Source of the DNA: Virgibacillus phasianinus
GTDB taxonomy: Bacteria > Bacillota > Bacilli > Bacillales > Amphibacillaceae
Assembly (NCBI RefSeq): GCF_002216775.1
Contig: NZ_CP022315.1
Coordinates: 930,001-994,000, forward strand
DNA length: 64,000 nucleotides
Direction of reading: 5' to 3'
How positions within the stretch are numbered: the stretch's first letter is position 1; each line of letters opens with the position of its first letter. Below, piece after piece: positions 7,924-16,082 of the stretch. The position numbers and the translations under genes were made by a program. The notes beneath the pieces were generated by a model that had not been told where the DNA came from, ran no database searches, and saw nothing but the letters and a program-made list of their open reading frames with translations.

Positions 7924-8733
7924 CTAGCTTTCCGTAACCCGTGGCTTAGCAGGATCACAACTCGGTGTTTCTAATCCCCTGGACTGTGCCAGCTTAATCA
8001 GATAATAGCATTCTTCTCTTGCCATATGATCTGCCATAAGCGCCGAAAATGTATCAAGAACGGAACCCTGGAGTTCCATTTCCTCCAATTCTCTAAGAAA
8101 TTCTTTGAAAATCTTCATTTCTAACTCTGCCTGATAATTGAAACGTTCCAGAGCTGGGAATTCCTGGACATATGTTCTCAAAAATCCGGCCATTTCAATT
8201 GCCTTCAAATAGAAATGGTTAAACGTTTTTGTGAATTTGTGCGTTTTTTCCTTTAACATTTGCTCTGTACTGTCAAGCGTATCATTAATAGCCCCGGCAT
8301 GACCCGCAGCATCTAGCAACCATAAGAGATGATGGTGTACCTCATGTGATATAGGAGGAACCTTCCCATCACATAAATATTCTAGGATTCGGATATACTC
8401 ATCTACCTCATTCACCATGTGATTTAAAAAACTTGGTGTTAAATGAATTGTAATCTGGCCGATTAAATGCTCCTTAATCAGCTCCAGTTTAAACTTACGG
8501 ATTTCATTAGCTTGCTGGTACGCATATTGGTTAAAATGCAATAATGCGTCACCGGATAAAGATGTCCGCGCCCGTTCCAGCAATTGATCAAAAACATTCT
8601 TCAATTTCTCAGCAGTATGAATATATTCCTTTTCATCAGGTGCTAAAGCTGAATAAATAAACCGTGCATGGTCACCTAAAATCTGCAACCAAAAACGATT
8701 TTCATATAGGCTAACTTCTTGATAGTCTGACAT
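7924..8733 (-). CDS. DUF2935 family protein, probable di-metal helical-bundle protein
   Basis: A 269-residue, almost entirely helical protein recognised as DUF2935. It has two related halves: FWLQILGDHARFIYSAL near the start, and HHHLLWLLDAAGHAGAI near residue 138, each with acidic residues and histidines suited to binding metal. MADHMAREECYYLIKLA lies near the C-terminus. Members are common in spore formers but have no known function. ATG follows AGAGGGGTGACAAC. It lies 43 bases upstream of the SOD-like gene on the same strand, so the two could be cotranscribed. Confidence 0.82.
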   Translation of the reverse strand: MSDYQEVSLYENRFWLQILGDHARFIYSALAPDEKEYIHTAEKLKNVFDQLLERARTSLSGDALLHFNQYAYQQANEIRKFKLELIKEHLIGQITIHLTPSFLNHMVNEVDEYIRILEYLCDGKVPPISHEVHHHLLWLLDAAGHAGAINDTLDSTEQMLKEKTHKFTKTFNHFYLKAIEMAGFLRTYVQEFPALERFNYQAELEMKIFKEFLRELEEMELQGSVLDTFSALMADHMAREECYYLIKLAQSRGLETPSCDPAKPRVTES

Positions 8734-8891
8734 GTTGTCACCCCTCTACAAAATTCCCCTGTTATTCTATGACGGAAAAGTTGTAAATATGTTTAGGTTG
8801 GGTTAGAGTGGCAAAGCCTATAATCCAATCCGTTTAATTGCCTTCTCTTATGTTATGTAGGAAAATTGTAGAGGAAAGGGATGAATCCTCA

Positions 8892-9902
8892 ATGATTTCG
8901 TTAAATATACTTGACTATTCTCCAATAGATGAAGGGGTTAATTCACGCGGGGCATTGTTGCAAACAACTGAACTAGCTAAACTTGCGGAAGATTTAGGTT
9001 ATAAAAGATTTTGGGTCGCTGAGCACCATCAAGTGTTTTCGGTTGCAGGCAGCACTCCTGAAATGCTTATGATGCATTTAGCATCTTCCACAGACACCAT
9101 TCGGATAGGTTCGGGCGGAGTTATGTTGCCACACTACAGTTCATTTAAAGTGGCTGAAAATTTTCGCATGCTGGAAGCCCTGCATCCAAACCGTATAGAT
9201 TTAGGCATCGGAAGGTCACCAAGTTACCGCATAGTAAACAAGGCCCTAAATGAAGAAAAAGGAAAACGCCCTTCTTACGAGCAGCAGGTAACAGATTTGC
9301 AAAAATACTTTACAGATGACACGGGAGAAGACCATCGTTACAGTAGTTTGATTGCAACTCCAGTCATAAAAACAACGCCCGAAATGTGGGTATTGGGCAC
9401 TGGTAGCGGTAGTGCACAAATTGCAGCGGACAATGGTACCGCTTATGCATACGCCCACTTTGCCAAGCCGTCTGACACTGGAGTCGAAATAATCGCTAAT
9501 TACCGAAAGCATTTTCACCGCTCGGCATTACTGGAAAAACCAAATGTAATGTTAGCCGTCTTCGTGGTTGTCGCGGAAACAGCTGAAGAAGCAGAGGAAA
9601 TTGCCAAGGCTTTTGATTTGTGGCTACTGTTTGTCGAGTCCTCTCATCAGCCTCCCTACTATCCTTCTATTCAAACTGCTAAAAATAGGGGTCTAAGTTC
9701 TGTTGAAAAAGAAAAGGTCGAAAAAAACCGAAAACGGATGATCGTCGGAAACCCACAACAAGTAAAAAAGGAAATTGAACGGTTATCTGATCTCTATCAA
9801 GCAGATGAAATTACAATTATACCGAATGTCCCAGGATTTCAAAATCGGCAGAGGGCTATACAATTTTTAGCAGAGGCCTTAGGATTAAAAAGCAACAAGT
9901 AA
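8892..9902 (+). CDS. Luciferase-like FMN-dependent monooxygenase (LLM class)
   Basis: A 336-residue flavin-dependent oxidoreductase of the bacterial luciferase-like fold. Landmarks are LNILDYSPIDEG at the start, RFWVAEHHQV near residue 41, IRIGSGGVMLPHYS near residue 73, and RIDLGIGRSP. This is the single-component group whose members take reduced FMN from a separate reductase. Substrate unknown. The frame is open from 8838, but the ATG at 8892 follows GAGGAAAGGG and gives the family's usual N-terminus. Confidence 0.9.
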   Translation: MISLNILDYSPIDEGVNSRGALLQTTELAKLAEDLGYKRFWVAEHHQVFSVAGSTPEMLMMHLASSTDTIRIGSGGVMLPHYSSFKVAENFRMLEALHPNRIDLGIGRSPSYRIVNKALNEEKGKRPSYEQQVTDLQKYFTDDTGEDHRYSSLIATPVIKTTPEMWVLGTGSGSAQIAADNGTAYAYAHFAKPSDTGVEIIANYRKHFHRSALLEKPNVMLAVFVVVAETAEEAEEIAKAFDLWLLFVESSHQPPYYPSIQTAKNRGLSSVEKEKVEKNRKRMIVGNPQQVKKEIERLSDLYQADEITIIPNVPGFQNRQRAIQFLAEALGLKSNK

Positions 9903-9911
9903 ACTTCAGAA

Positions 9912-9941
9912 AAGAAGCAGCTTTATATAACTGCTTCTTCA
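9912..9941. terminator. Convergent intrinsic terminator
   Basis: AAGAAGCAG and CTGCTTCTT form a 9-bp stem between the monooxygenase (plus) and the VOC gene (minus). The minus-strand side is followed by TTCTG after the stem and the plus side by CATCT, so it is moderately strong. Confidence 0.6.
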
Positions 9942-9942
9942 T

Positions 9943-10326
9943 CTATGCTTGTGCCAGCTGGATTAAGTTTCCACACGTATCATTAAAGACTGCAACCGTT
10001 ACATGCCCCATTTCAGTTGGTTCCATATTGAATTCCACACCCAGGCCCTTCATTCTTTCATATTCTTTATGAATATCATCAACAGCAAATGAAGTAAACG
10101 GTATTTGCGCTTCAAATAATTCTTTTTGATACGTTTCAGCTGCTGGAAAAGCCATTGGTTCAAGTAATAGCTCAATTTCACCCGATCCTTCAGGCGAAAC
10201 AACAGTAATCCATCTTCCTTCCCCTGCCGGCATATCCATCTTTTTGACAAACCCCAATACATCTGTGTAAAACGCCAGCGCTTTGTCCTGATCATCTACA
10301 TATACACTAGTCATATAAATTTTCAT
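9943..10326 (-). CDS. VOC family (glyoxalase/bleomycin-resistance) protein
   Basis: A 127-residue single VOC domain. MKIYMTSVYVDDQDKALAFY starts the first beta-alpha-beta-beta-beta unit, and VTVAVFNDTCGNLIQL closes the second. Such proteins bind a divalent metal and either isomerise, dioxygenate or sequester small molecules; the substrate is unknown. The ATG at 10326 lies about 9 bases after AAGGA, whereas the in-frame ATG at 10335 overlaps that site. It is monocistronic. Confidence 0.87.
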   Translation of the reverse strand: MKIYMTSVYVDDQDKALAFYTDVLGFVKKMDMPAGEGRWITVVSPEGSGEIELLLEPMAFPAAETYQKELFEAQIPFTSFAVDDIHKEYERMKGLGVEFNMEPTEMGHVTVAVFNDTCGNLIQLAQA

Positions 10327-10503
10327 GGTTATCATCCTTTCTATGATTATCCATCTATCCTATTCTATCAACTATTTGGCTGTCTATACAGCCATTGTGG
10401 TTATTCTGGTCCCATTTCTAAAAATAGTAAGTAAGCACTACCAATTACTTTTCCAAAGCAAAATGCTAGAGTTAACCTAATCAAATGAAATGAGGTGTTC
10501 TCT

Positions 10504-11420
10504 TTGAAAAAGATCAAACTGGGTAACAGTGAATTAGAGGTATCTAACATTGGCTTAGGTTGCATGCGGATGAGTTCGCTCTCAAAAAGTGATGCAGGAC
10601 GCGTTATTCACAATGCGATAGAAAACGGAATTAATTTTTTTGATCATGCGGATATTTACGGTGATGGTGAATCAGAAAGAACTTTTTCAGAGGCACTAGA
10701 AATGATGCCCTCTATTAGGGAAAATATGATCTTGCAGACAAAATGCGGGATTCGTAAAGGCTCCTTCGACTTTTCTAAAGAACATATTTTGGAATCCGTT
10801 GATGGGAGTCTCAAGCGTTTAAAAACTGATTATATTGACAGTCTGCTGCTTCACCGACCGGATGCGTTGGTAGAACCTGAAGAAGTTGCCGAAGCATTCA
10901 CAACGTTGAAAGAAAGTGGTAAGGTACGGCATTTTGGTGTGAGTAACCATAACCCAATGCAAATCGAACTATTGAAAAAATACCTCGGGCAGGATCTGAT
11001 CGTGAATCAACTCCAATTCAGTATTATGCACAGTGGCATGGTTGATGCAGGCCTTAACGTAAATATGAAAAATGATCCAGCAATAGTCAGAGATAACAGC
11101 ATTCTAGATTACAGCCGGCTGAATGACATGACTATACAGGCATGGTCACCCTTCCAATACGGGATGATAGAAGGTGTCTTTGTTGGAAATGAAAAATTCC
11201 CGGAAATAAATGCGAAACTGCAAGAAATGGCCGATAGAAAAGGAGTAACAGACTCTGCAATTGCTGTGGCCTGGATTTTACGTCATCCAGCCACAATCCA
11301 ACCTATCGTTGGAACAATGAACCCGAACGTTTAACCGGAATTGCCATGGCTTCTGATATAGAACTGTCTAGAAAGGAATGGTATGAAATATATCTCACAG
11401 CAGGAAATGAACTGCCTTAA
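10504..11420 (+). pseudogene. Aldo/keto reductase broken by a single-base deletion near its 3' end
   Basis: From TTG at 10504 (after GAGGTG) the frame reads an aldo/keto reductase: MKKIKLGNSELEVSNIGLG, FFDHADIYGDGESE with catalytic Asp and Tyr, QTKCG with Lys, and SLLLHRPD with His. It stops at 11334 right after GTMNPNV. If one G is restored in CCCGAACG near 11322, the frame continues ERLTGIAMASDIELSRKEWY and ends EIYLTAGNELP at 11420, the normal end for the family. The lost tail carries the last helices, including part of the cofactor pocket. It may be a decaying gene or a sequencing error. Confidence 0.85.
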
Positions 11421-11435
11421 AGTGAAATAAAACAA

Positions 11436-11465
11436 TTGACTTTTTAGCAACTAAATGGTTAACTA
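11436..11465 (+). promoter_or_regulatory. Candidate sigma-A promoter of the Mn riboswitch transcript
   Basis: TTGACT at 11436-11441 and TAACTA at 11460-11465, 18 bases apart, just upstream of the aptamer. The -10 is imperfect. Confidence 0.5.
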
Positions 11466-11478
11466 TTAGTAGAATTTC

Positions 11479-11578
11479 AAAGGGGAGTAGCTTTAACAGT
11501 ATTGTCGTCATTACAGAGTGAAAATGGTCACTCTCGGCATTACTGGCAACTTACGGTGTTGTTAGCAAGACCTTTGCC
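11479..11578 (+). promoter_or_regulatory. yybP-ykoY manganese riboswitch
   Basis: The sequence has the conserved landmarks of the Mn2+-sensing yybP-ykoY motif: AAAGGGGAGTAGC at the 5' end, TCGTCATTAC, a hairpin GAGTGAAAATGGTCACTC, GGCATTACTGGC and the 3' GTTAGCAAGACCTTTGCC. It precedes a TerC-family gene, as in B. subtilis ykoY. Mn2+ binding is expected to favour antitermination and expression. Confidence 0.93.
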
Positions 11579-11605
11579 AATGTGGTAAAGGTCTTGTATT
11601 TTTTT
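11565..11605 (+). terminator. Riboswitch terminator
   Basis: GCAAGACCTTTGCC pairs with GGTAAAGGTCTTGT across loop AATGT and is followed by ATTTTTTT. The left arm is the aptamer's 3' strand, so ligand-stabilised aptamer and terminator exclude each other. Confidence 0.88.
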
Positions 11606-11655
11606 AGGGGCCTTTACCATACTAAATTGGTGAAAGCCTCTATTTTTGTATTTTG
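11606..11655 (+). terminator. Second terminator-like hairpin before the TerC-family gene
   Basis: AGGGGCCTTTACCA (11606-11619) pairs, with two G-U pairs and one mismatch, with TGGTGAAAGCCTCT (11628-11641), followed by a T-rich ATTTTTGTATTTT. It ends just before the GGAAGGAG ribosome-binding site. It could be a second terminator or affect translation. Confidence 0.55.
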
Positions 11656-11670
11656 GAAGGAGAAATTTAG

Positions 11671-12444
11671 TTGGAATCAATTTGGCTGGAGTATGGATGG
11701 ACACTATTGATCCTTATTGGTCTCGAAGGGTTATTATCGGCTGACAATGCACTCGTTCTTGCAGTAATAGCGAAACACCTACCAGAGGAACAGAAGAAAA
11801 AGGCGATAAATTACGGTATAATCGGTGCATTCATTTTCAGATTTGGTGCATTGTTCGCGATATCTTTCTTGGTTAATGTGTGGCAGGTGCAGGCAATCGG
11901 CGCCGCTTACCTGATTTATATCGGTTTAAAGCATATAATTTCGGAACATTTCGGGTCGAAAAAAGATGATAAAGAAGACACAGAGGAAGAATCGAAAGGC
12001 AAAGGTTTTTGGGCGACAGTAGCTAAAATTGGCGTCGCAGACCTGGCATTTGCGATTGACTCGATTCTTGCCGCTGTTGCGCTTGCCTTAGCCCTCCCGG
12101 ATTCGCCGCTCCCTCAGTTTGGAGGAATGGATGGCGGTAAGTTTATCATTGTTGTTATTGCGGGAATAGCAGGTCTAGTCTTAATTAAATTTGCCGCAAC
12201 CTGGTTTGTTAAGCTTCTTGAAACTCGGCCGGGTATTGAAACAGCTGCTTATCTCATTGTGGCATGGGTCGGAGTAAAACTAGCAATTATTACACTAGCT
12301 CATGATAAGGTTGGGGTATTGCCTCATGACTTCCCACATAGCACTGGATGGACGATATTCTTCTGGGGCATACTTCTGGCCATCGCAATCGGTGGTTGGT
12401 TTCTTTCAGGGAAGAGCGCCAAGAAAGATGAAGAAGAGCTTTAA
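11671..12444 (+). CDS. ykoY: TerC family integral membrane protein, YkoY/MeeY-like Mn2+ exporter
   Basis: A 257-residue polytopic membrane protein. Two acidic membrane motifs typical of TerC are present: LLSADNALVLAVIAKHLP near residue 22 and ADLAFAIDSILAAVALALA near residue 125. A charged cytoplasmic loop (KKDDKEDTEEESKGKG) separates them. B. subtilis YkoY/MeeY is reported to move Mn2+ across the membrane for metalation of exported enzymes, and the Mn2+ riboswitch upstream supports the same job. The start is TTG at 11671 with GGAAGGAG 9 bases upstream. A bidirectional terminator follows. Confidence 0.9.
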   Translation: MESIWLEYGWTLLILIGLEGLLSADNALVLAVIAKHLPEEQKKKAINYGIIGAFIFRFGALFAISFLVNVWQVQAIGAAYLIYIGLKHIISEHFGSKKDDKEDTEEESKGKGFWATVAKIGVADLAFAIDSILAAVALALALPDSPLPQFGGMDGGKFIIVVIAGIAGLVLIKFAATWFVKLLETRPGIETAAYLIVAWVGVKLAIITLAHDKVGVLPHDFPHSTGWTIFFWGILLAIAIGGWFLSGKSAKKDEEEL

Positions 12445-12465
12445 AAAATGAAAGTTATATAGCCC

Positions 12466-12497
12466 AAAAAATCCTAACAACTTTGTTAGGATTTTTT
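12466..12497. terminator. Bidirectional terminator
   Basis: AAAAAATCCTAACAA and TTGTTAGGATTTTTT form a long stem with A/T ends on both strands, between the TerC gene (plus) and a GNAT gene (minus). Confidence 0.9.
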
Positions 12498-12506
12498 ATT
12501 AGATTT

Positions 12507-12917
12507 TTAATACATTCTACACATTCCATGTGATCCAGGGTAAGTATACCTGAAGCCAAATTGCTCGTAAAGTTTATTTGCTGGATCATCAGCTATCAAA
12601 CTTACATAAGAACCGGGATAGGTGTGTTGGTCAAGGTAGCTCATTATTTCCTTCATAATCACCTTGCCAAGTCCTTTGCCCTGATAACTTGGTTTAACAA
12701 CTATATCCACCACCTGAAAGAAAGCCCCGCCGTCGCCAATTACACGGCCCATTCCTATTAACCTGCTTTCCTGATAAAGACAAACAGCAAACAAAGAATT
12801 TTTCAACCCAATTGTTGCGACTTCGAGTGACTTTCCGCTCATGCCACCTTCCAATCGCAAATTGTTATATTCTCCTGGATTTGGCGGTTCATAAATAATA
12901 TTGAAATCATCATTCAT
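12507..12917 (-). CDS. GNAT family N-acetyltransferase
   Basis: A 136-residue GNAT protein. VVDIVVKPSYQGKGLGKVIM carries the acetyl-CoA loop (QGKGLG) near residue 82, and DDPANKLYEQFGFRYTYPGS is the usual C-terminal segment. It resembles the small stand-alone acetyltransferases of Bacillaceae. Acceptor unknown. The ATG at 12917 follows GAGGTGATC and is preferred over the GTG at 12929 that is part of that site. Confidence 0.87.
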   Translation of the reverse strand: MNDDFNIIYEPPNPGEYNNLRLEGGMSGKSLEVATIGLKNSLFAVCLYQESRLIGMGRVIGDGGAFFQVVDIVVKPSYQGKGLGKVIMKEIMSYLDQHTYPGSYVSLIADDPANKLYEQFGFRYTYPGSHGMCRMY

Positions 12918-12954
12918 TTTTCTGATCACCTCACAGTTAGTATAAACGTAAATC

Positions 12955-12966
12955 TAATATATTGTA
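12955..12966. promoter_or_regulatory. Candidate operator upstream of the GntR gene
   Basis: TAATATATTGTA here is the reverse complement of TACAATATATTA and matches the two TGCAATATATYA copies upstream of brnQ (15148-15159, 15193-15204). A weaker relative, GACAATATACTG, is at about 13013. It may be the operator of the GntR protein, but the motif is AT-rich and could recur by chance. Confidence 0.35.
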
Positions 12967-13037
12967 TATTATCAATGTAAATCTATTTATAGTATAATGA
13001 AAATAGTTACCGACAATATACTGGAAAGGTGAGTTTC

Positions 13038-13700
13038 ATGCCAATACCTTCTAATCATTCAAAACCAATCCGCCAATCAGCAAAGGAAAGTGCATTCAGT
13101 CAGCTTCAACAGTGGATTATAGATGGCACACTGCATCCCGGCGAGAAACTAAATGACACCGAACTGGCACAGGCTTTAGGTGTCAGCAGAACTCCAGTCC
13201 GCGAATCATTACAGCTTCTTGAAGTACAAGGCTTTACAAAAATGTATCCCGGAAAAGCGACCCAGGTGACAGATGTGAAGGGGGAATCGATAAAGGACCT
13301 CCTGCCACCTTTAGCTGCGTTACAAGCATTATCTGCAGAGCTGGCTATTTCGCACCTTACAGTAGAAATCATTGTGTTGCTCGAAGACACAAACAAGAAA
13401 TTTGCCGAGGCAATACAATCAAAAAGTTATTTTTCTGCGTTAAGACTGGATGAGGAATTTCATAAAATCATCGTTGATACAGCAGACAACCCCTATATTC
13501 ACAATATGGTTGCATCACTTCAGGCCCATGTCAGAAGACTTTTTTTTCATAACTCGATTATTTTAACGGAAAAGTCTATAGAGGAACATAGCACTATTAT
13601 TCGGCTTATGAAGGAAAATGATAGCAAGCAGGTCTCAGAAGTAATGAAAGATAACTGGCTTCGTGCAATTGATGAGTTTTCTTCTTTAAAAATGAATTAA
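13038..13700 (+). CDS. GntR family transcriptional regulator, FadR/FCD type
   Basis: A 220-residue regulator. The N-terminal winged helix-turn-helix spans about residues 10-75 (ELAQALGVSRTPVRESLQLLEVQGF), and the C-terminal FCD-like all-helical ligand-binding domain follows, with EFHKIIVDTADNPYIHNM carrying typical metal/ligand-binding His and Asp. The effector is unknown. The ATG at 13038 has AAAGGTGA 5 bases upstream; GTG at 13029 lies inside that site. It converges on brnQ, and shared AT-rich motifs before both genes suggest it may control brnQ. This is inference. Confidence 0.88.
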   Translation: MPIPSNHSKPIRQSAKESAFSQLQQWIIDGTLHPGEKLNDTELAQALGVSRTPVRESLQLLEVQGFTKMYPGKATQVTDVKGESIKDLLPPLAALQALSAELAISHLTVEIIVLLEDTNKKFAEAIQSKSYFSALRLDEEFHKIIVDTADNPYIHNMVASLQAHVRRLFFHNSIILTEKSIEEHSTIIRLMKENDSKQVSEVMKDNWLRAIDEFSSLKMN

Positions 13701-13740
13701 AAAAAACGGTTTTCTCTTTTTAATGAGAAAACCGTTTATT
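13701..13740. terminator. Bidirectional terminator between gntR-type gene and brnQ
   Basis: AAACGGTTTTCTC pairs with GAGAAAACCGTTT. Its right arm also encodes the last codons of brnQ, so the two convergent genes share one hairpin. Confidence 0.85.
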
Positions 13741-15087
13741 TGTATGCATAAACTGTGGACTTCGGACCATTATTCCCGTTATGACGATGACTGCTAAGGC
13801 AGGCAGCAACCATCCAAGCCCCTGATTATATAATGGGAGTGACGTTTCATAGAAGGAAACGATTGGTACCATCCATCCAAAATAATCGAATCCAAGTGAA
13901 TCACATAGCGCTTTTAAACCATCAATAATGCTGATTAGAAATGTAACAGCAATCGCTGATACATACACAATTCGTGCATGGTTATACAATGGCGATAAGA
14001 ACGTTAGAATCATAAGCACGATTGCTAATGGATATAGAAACATTAAAACAGGAACCGAATATGCAATAATATTTGCTAAACCAAAATTAGCGATCACAAA
14101 TGTCATCAGTGAAAAAAACAAGACAAATCGTTTGTAACTGATCTTAGGAAGCAGTGTGTGAAAATATTCCGCACATGCCGTTGTTAATCCAATACTTGTA
14201 GTCAAACATGCAAGCGTAAGAACAACGGCTAACATAACTGATCCCAATGTTCCAAAATAATACGATGCCCCACTGCTGAGCACTGGTCCGCCTGTCTGGA
14301 AAATCCCAAACATTTCTGTGCTTGTCGCTCCTAGGTAAGCAATTCCTACATAGATAACTCCAAGCAAGGCAATTGCTACTGCGCCTGATTTCGCAGTCGC
14401 CTTCAGTACACCACTTTTTGATGTGATACCCATTGATTGAATTGCTTTGATTACAATAATACCAAAGACAAGAGAAGCAAGTGCATCCATCGTGTTATAA
14501 CCATTTAGGAAACCTTCTATAAAAGCTCCACTCTGATATGCTTCCTCGGGATGTTGAAAAGTTCCCATCGGGTTCGTAATGACCATAGATAAAAAGATAA
14601 CTAGAAGGACAACAATTCCGGGTGCTAATATTTTTCCTACGTTGTCAACGAGTTTTGCCGGTTTTAAAGAAAATACAAGAGTAACGGCGAAAAATAGCAA
14701 TGTAAAAATGAACAACCCACCCTGTTGAAAACCTTCACTTACAAAGGGGGCAATACCCACCTGATACGCTACAGTACCTGTCCGGGGTGTTGCAAAAAAT
14801 GGCCCGATAGTCAGGTAGAGCAGCGAAGTGAAAAAGATCCCATAAACCGGGTGAATTCTGCTTGATAACTCCTGAAGATTCTGACTTCCTGAAAAGCTCA
14901 TTGCCAAAATTCCTAATAAAGGCAGTCCAACTCCAGTAATCAGAAATCCTAGTATAGCCGGCCATAAATTTGCCCCCGCATGTTGACCAAGCTGTGCTGG
15001 AAAAATAAGATTCCCTGCACCAAAAAACAATGCAAACAACATGACTCCTATTACTGCGTATGATGAAAATGAGGGTTTGTCCTTCAT
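13720..15087 (-). CDS. brnQ: Branched-chain amino acid:Na+/H+ symporter (LIV-II type)
   Basis: A 455-residue polytopic membrane protein of the BrnQ/LIVCS family, which imports leucine, isoleucine and valine with a cation. The start GVMLFALFFGAGNLIFPAQLG is the family signature, and IGPFFATPRTGTVAYQVGI near residue 95 is also conserved. About twelve hydrophobic segments are visible. Two copies of TGCAATATATYA sit 61-117 bases upstream and may bind the neighbouring GntR regulator. The last codons lie inside the shared terminator. Confidence 0.94.
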   Translation of the reverse strand: MKDKPSFSSYAVIGVMLFALFFGAGNLIFPAQLGQHAGANLWPAILGFLITGVGLPLLGILAMSFSGSQNLQELSSRIHPVYGIFFTSLLYLTIGPFFATPRTGTVAYQVGIAPFVSEGFQQGGLFIFTLLFFAVTLVFSLKPAKLVDNVGKILAPGIVVLLVIFLSMVITNPMGTFQHPEEAYQSGAFIEGFLNGYNTMDALASLVFGIIVIKAIQSMGITSKSGVLKATAKSGAVAIALLGVIYVGIAYLGATSTEMFGIFQTGGPVLSSGASYYFGTLGSVMLAVVLTLACLTTSIGLTTACAEYFHTLLPKISYKRFVLFFSLMTFVIANFGLANIIAYSVPVLMFLYPLAIVLMILTFLSPLYNHARIVYVSAIAVTFLISIIDGLKALCDSLGFDYFGWMVPIVSFYETSLPLYNQGLGWLLPALAVIVITGIMVRSPQFMHTNKRFSH

Positions 15088-15147
15088 ATGAATCGCTCCT
15101 CTAAGATGTTAAATACTAGATTTTAACGGGTTTACACCCCTTCTATA

Positions 15148-15204
15148 TGCAATATATCAATGATGCCTATCATACTACCTCACTCAGCAAAATGCAATAT
15201 ATTA
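15148..15204 (-). promoter_or_regulatory. Two direct repeats TGCAATATATYA upstream of brnQ
   Basis: TGCAATATATCA (15148-15159) and TGCAATATATTA (15193-15204) are 45 bases apart. A related site precedes the GntR gene at 12955. They are candidate operators; a similar TACAATATATTT at about 46700 warns that the motif may not be specific. Confidence 0.4.
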
Positions 15205-15219
15205 CACAAACTTTTTGAT

Positions 15220-15272
15220 GGGGACAGTCCCCCATCGCGTTAACGCATTAGTGTAATGGGGGACTGTCCCCC
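15220..15272. repeat. REP pair (BIME) 1
   Basis: GGGGACAGTCCCCC (15220-15233) and GGGGGACTGTCCCCC (15258-15272) in inverted arrangement, separated by about 24 bases with a partial internal GCGTTAACGC palindrome. It lies between brnQ and exoA. Confidence 0.85.
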
Positions 15273-15299
15273 TATGTTATGATGTAATAACATAGGGGG
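15268..15299 (+). promoter_or_regulatory. 13-bp hairpin covering the exoA ribosome-binding site
   Basis: CCCCCTATGTTAT (15268-15280) pairs perfectly with ATAACATAGGGGG (15287-15299), loop GATGTA. The AGGGGG of the right arm is the only ribosome-binding site before the exoA ATG at 15309. The left arm's five C come from the end of REP pair 1. Confidence 0.7.
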
Positions 15300-15308
15300 A
15301 TTCAAACA

Positions 15309-16060
15309 ATGAAACTAGTTTCTTGGAATGTTAATGGGATTCGGGCTTGTGTCAGAAAAGGCTTCTTAGATTACTTTCATGAGGTGGATGCAGATATTTT
15401 CTGTATTCAGGAAACAAAATTACAGGAAGGTCAACTGATACTAGATTTAGAAGGTTATGATCAATATTGGAATTATGCCATTCGAAAAGGATATTCTGGT
15501 ACAGCAATCTTTACGAAGAAAAAACCATTATCGGTTACATATGGATTGGGGAAGAAACTGCCCATCCGGAAGGAAGAATTATTACGATGGAGTTTGAGGA
15601 ATTCTATTTAGTAAATGTGTATACTCCAAATTCACAGAGAACACTGGCAAGGCTTGATGTTCGTTTAGAATGGGAGGATAACCTTTATAATTATTTAAAA
15701 CAATTAGATGACGTGAAACCAGTTATTTTATGTGGGGATTTAAACGTTGCCCATCAGGAAATTGATTTGCGGAACTCAAAAACAAATCACGGAAATTCAG
15801 GATTCACAAAAGAGGAACGCGGCAAAATGACGAAACTGTTGGACTCTGGACTTGTCGATAGTCTACGGTACTTTTATCCCGACACGGAAGGGCTTTACAC
15901 ATGGTGGTCCTACATGAAAACAGTTCGGGAAAGGAATATCGGTTGGCGCATCGATTACTTTATCGTTTCTAACAGACTGGCAAGTCGATTACAAGACTCA
16001 AGAATTGATGCACAGGTACCTGGAAGTGATCATTGTCCAATCGTGTTGGAAATGGAGTAG
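15309..16060 (+). pseudogene. exoA: Exodeoxyribonuclease III, frameshifted
   Basis: The first frame (from ATG 15309) reads MKLVSWNVNGIRACVRKGF, FCIQETKLQ with the catalytic Glu, and GYSGTAIFTKKKP, then runs out of frame to a stop at 15611. The remaining enzyme continues in another frame from about 15548 to 16060: HPEGRIITMEF, VNVYTPNSQ, LCGDLNVAH and the catalytic PGSDHCPIVLE. Restoring one A in GGATTGGGG near 15545 joins both parts into a normal-length ExoA, an AP endonuclease and 3'-5' exonuclease of base-excision repair. It may be a decaying gene or a sequencing error. Confidence 0.9.
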
Positions 16061-16082
16061 GTTGTTGAGGAGACAGCCCGTG

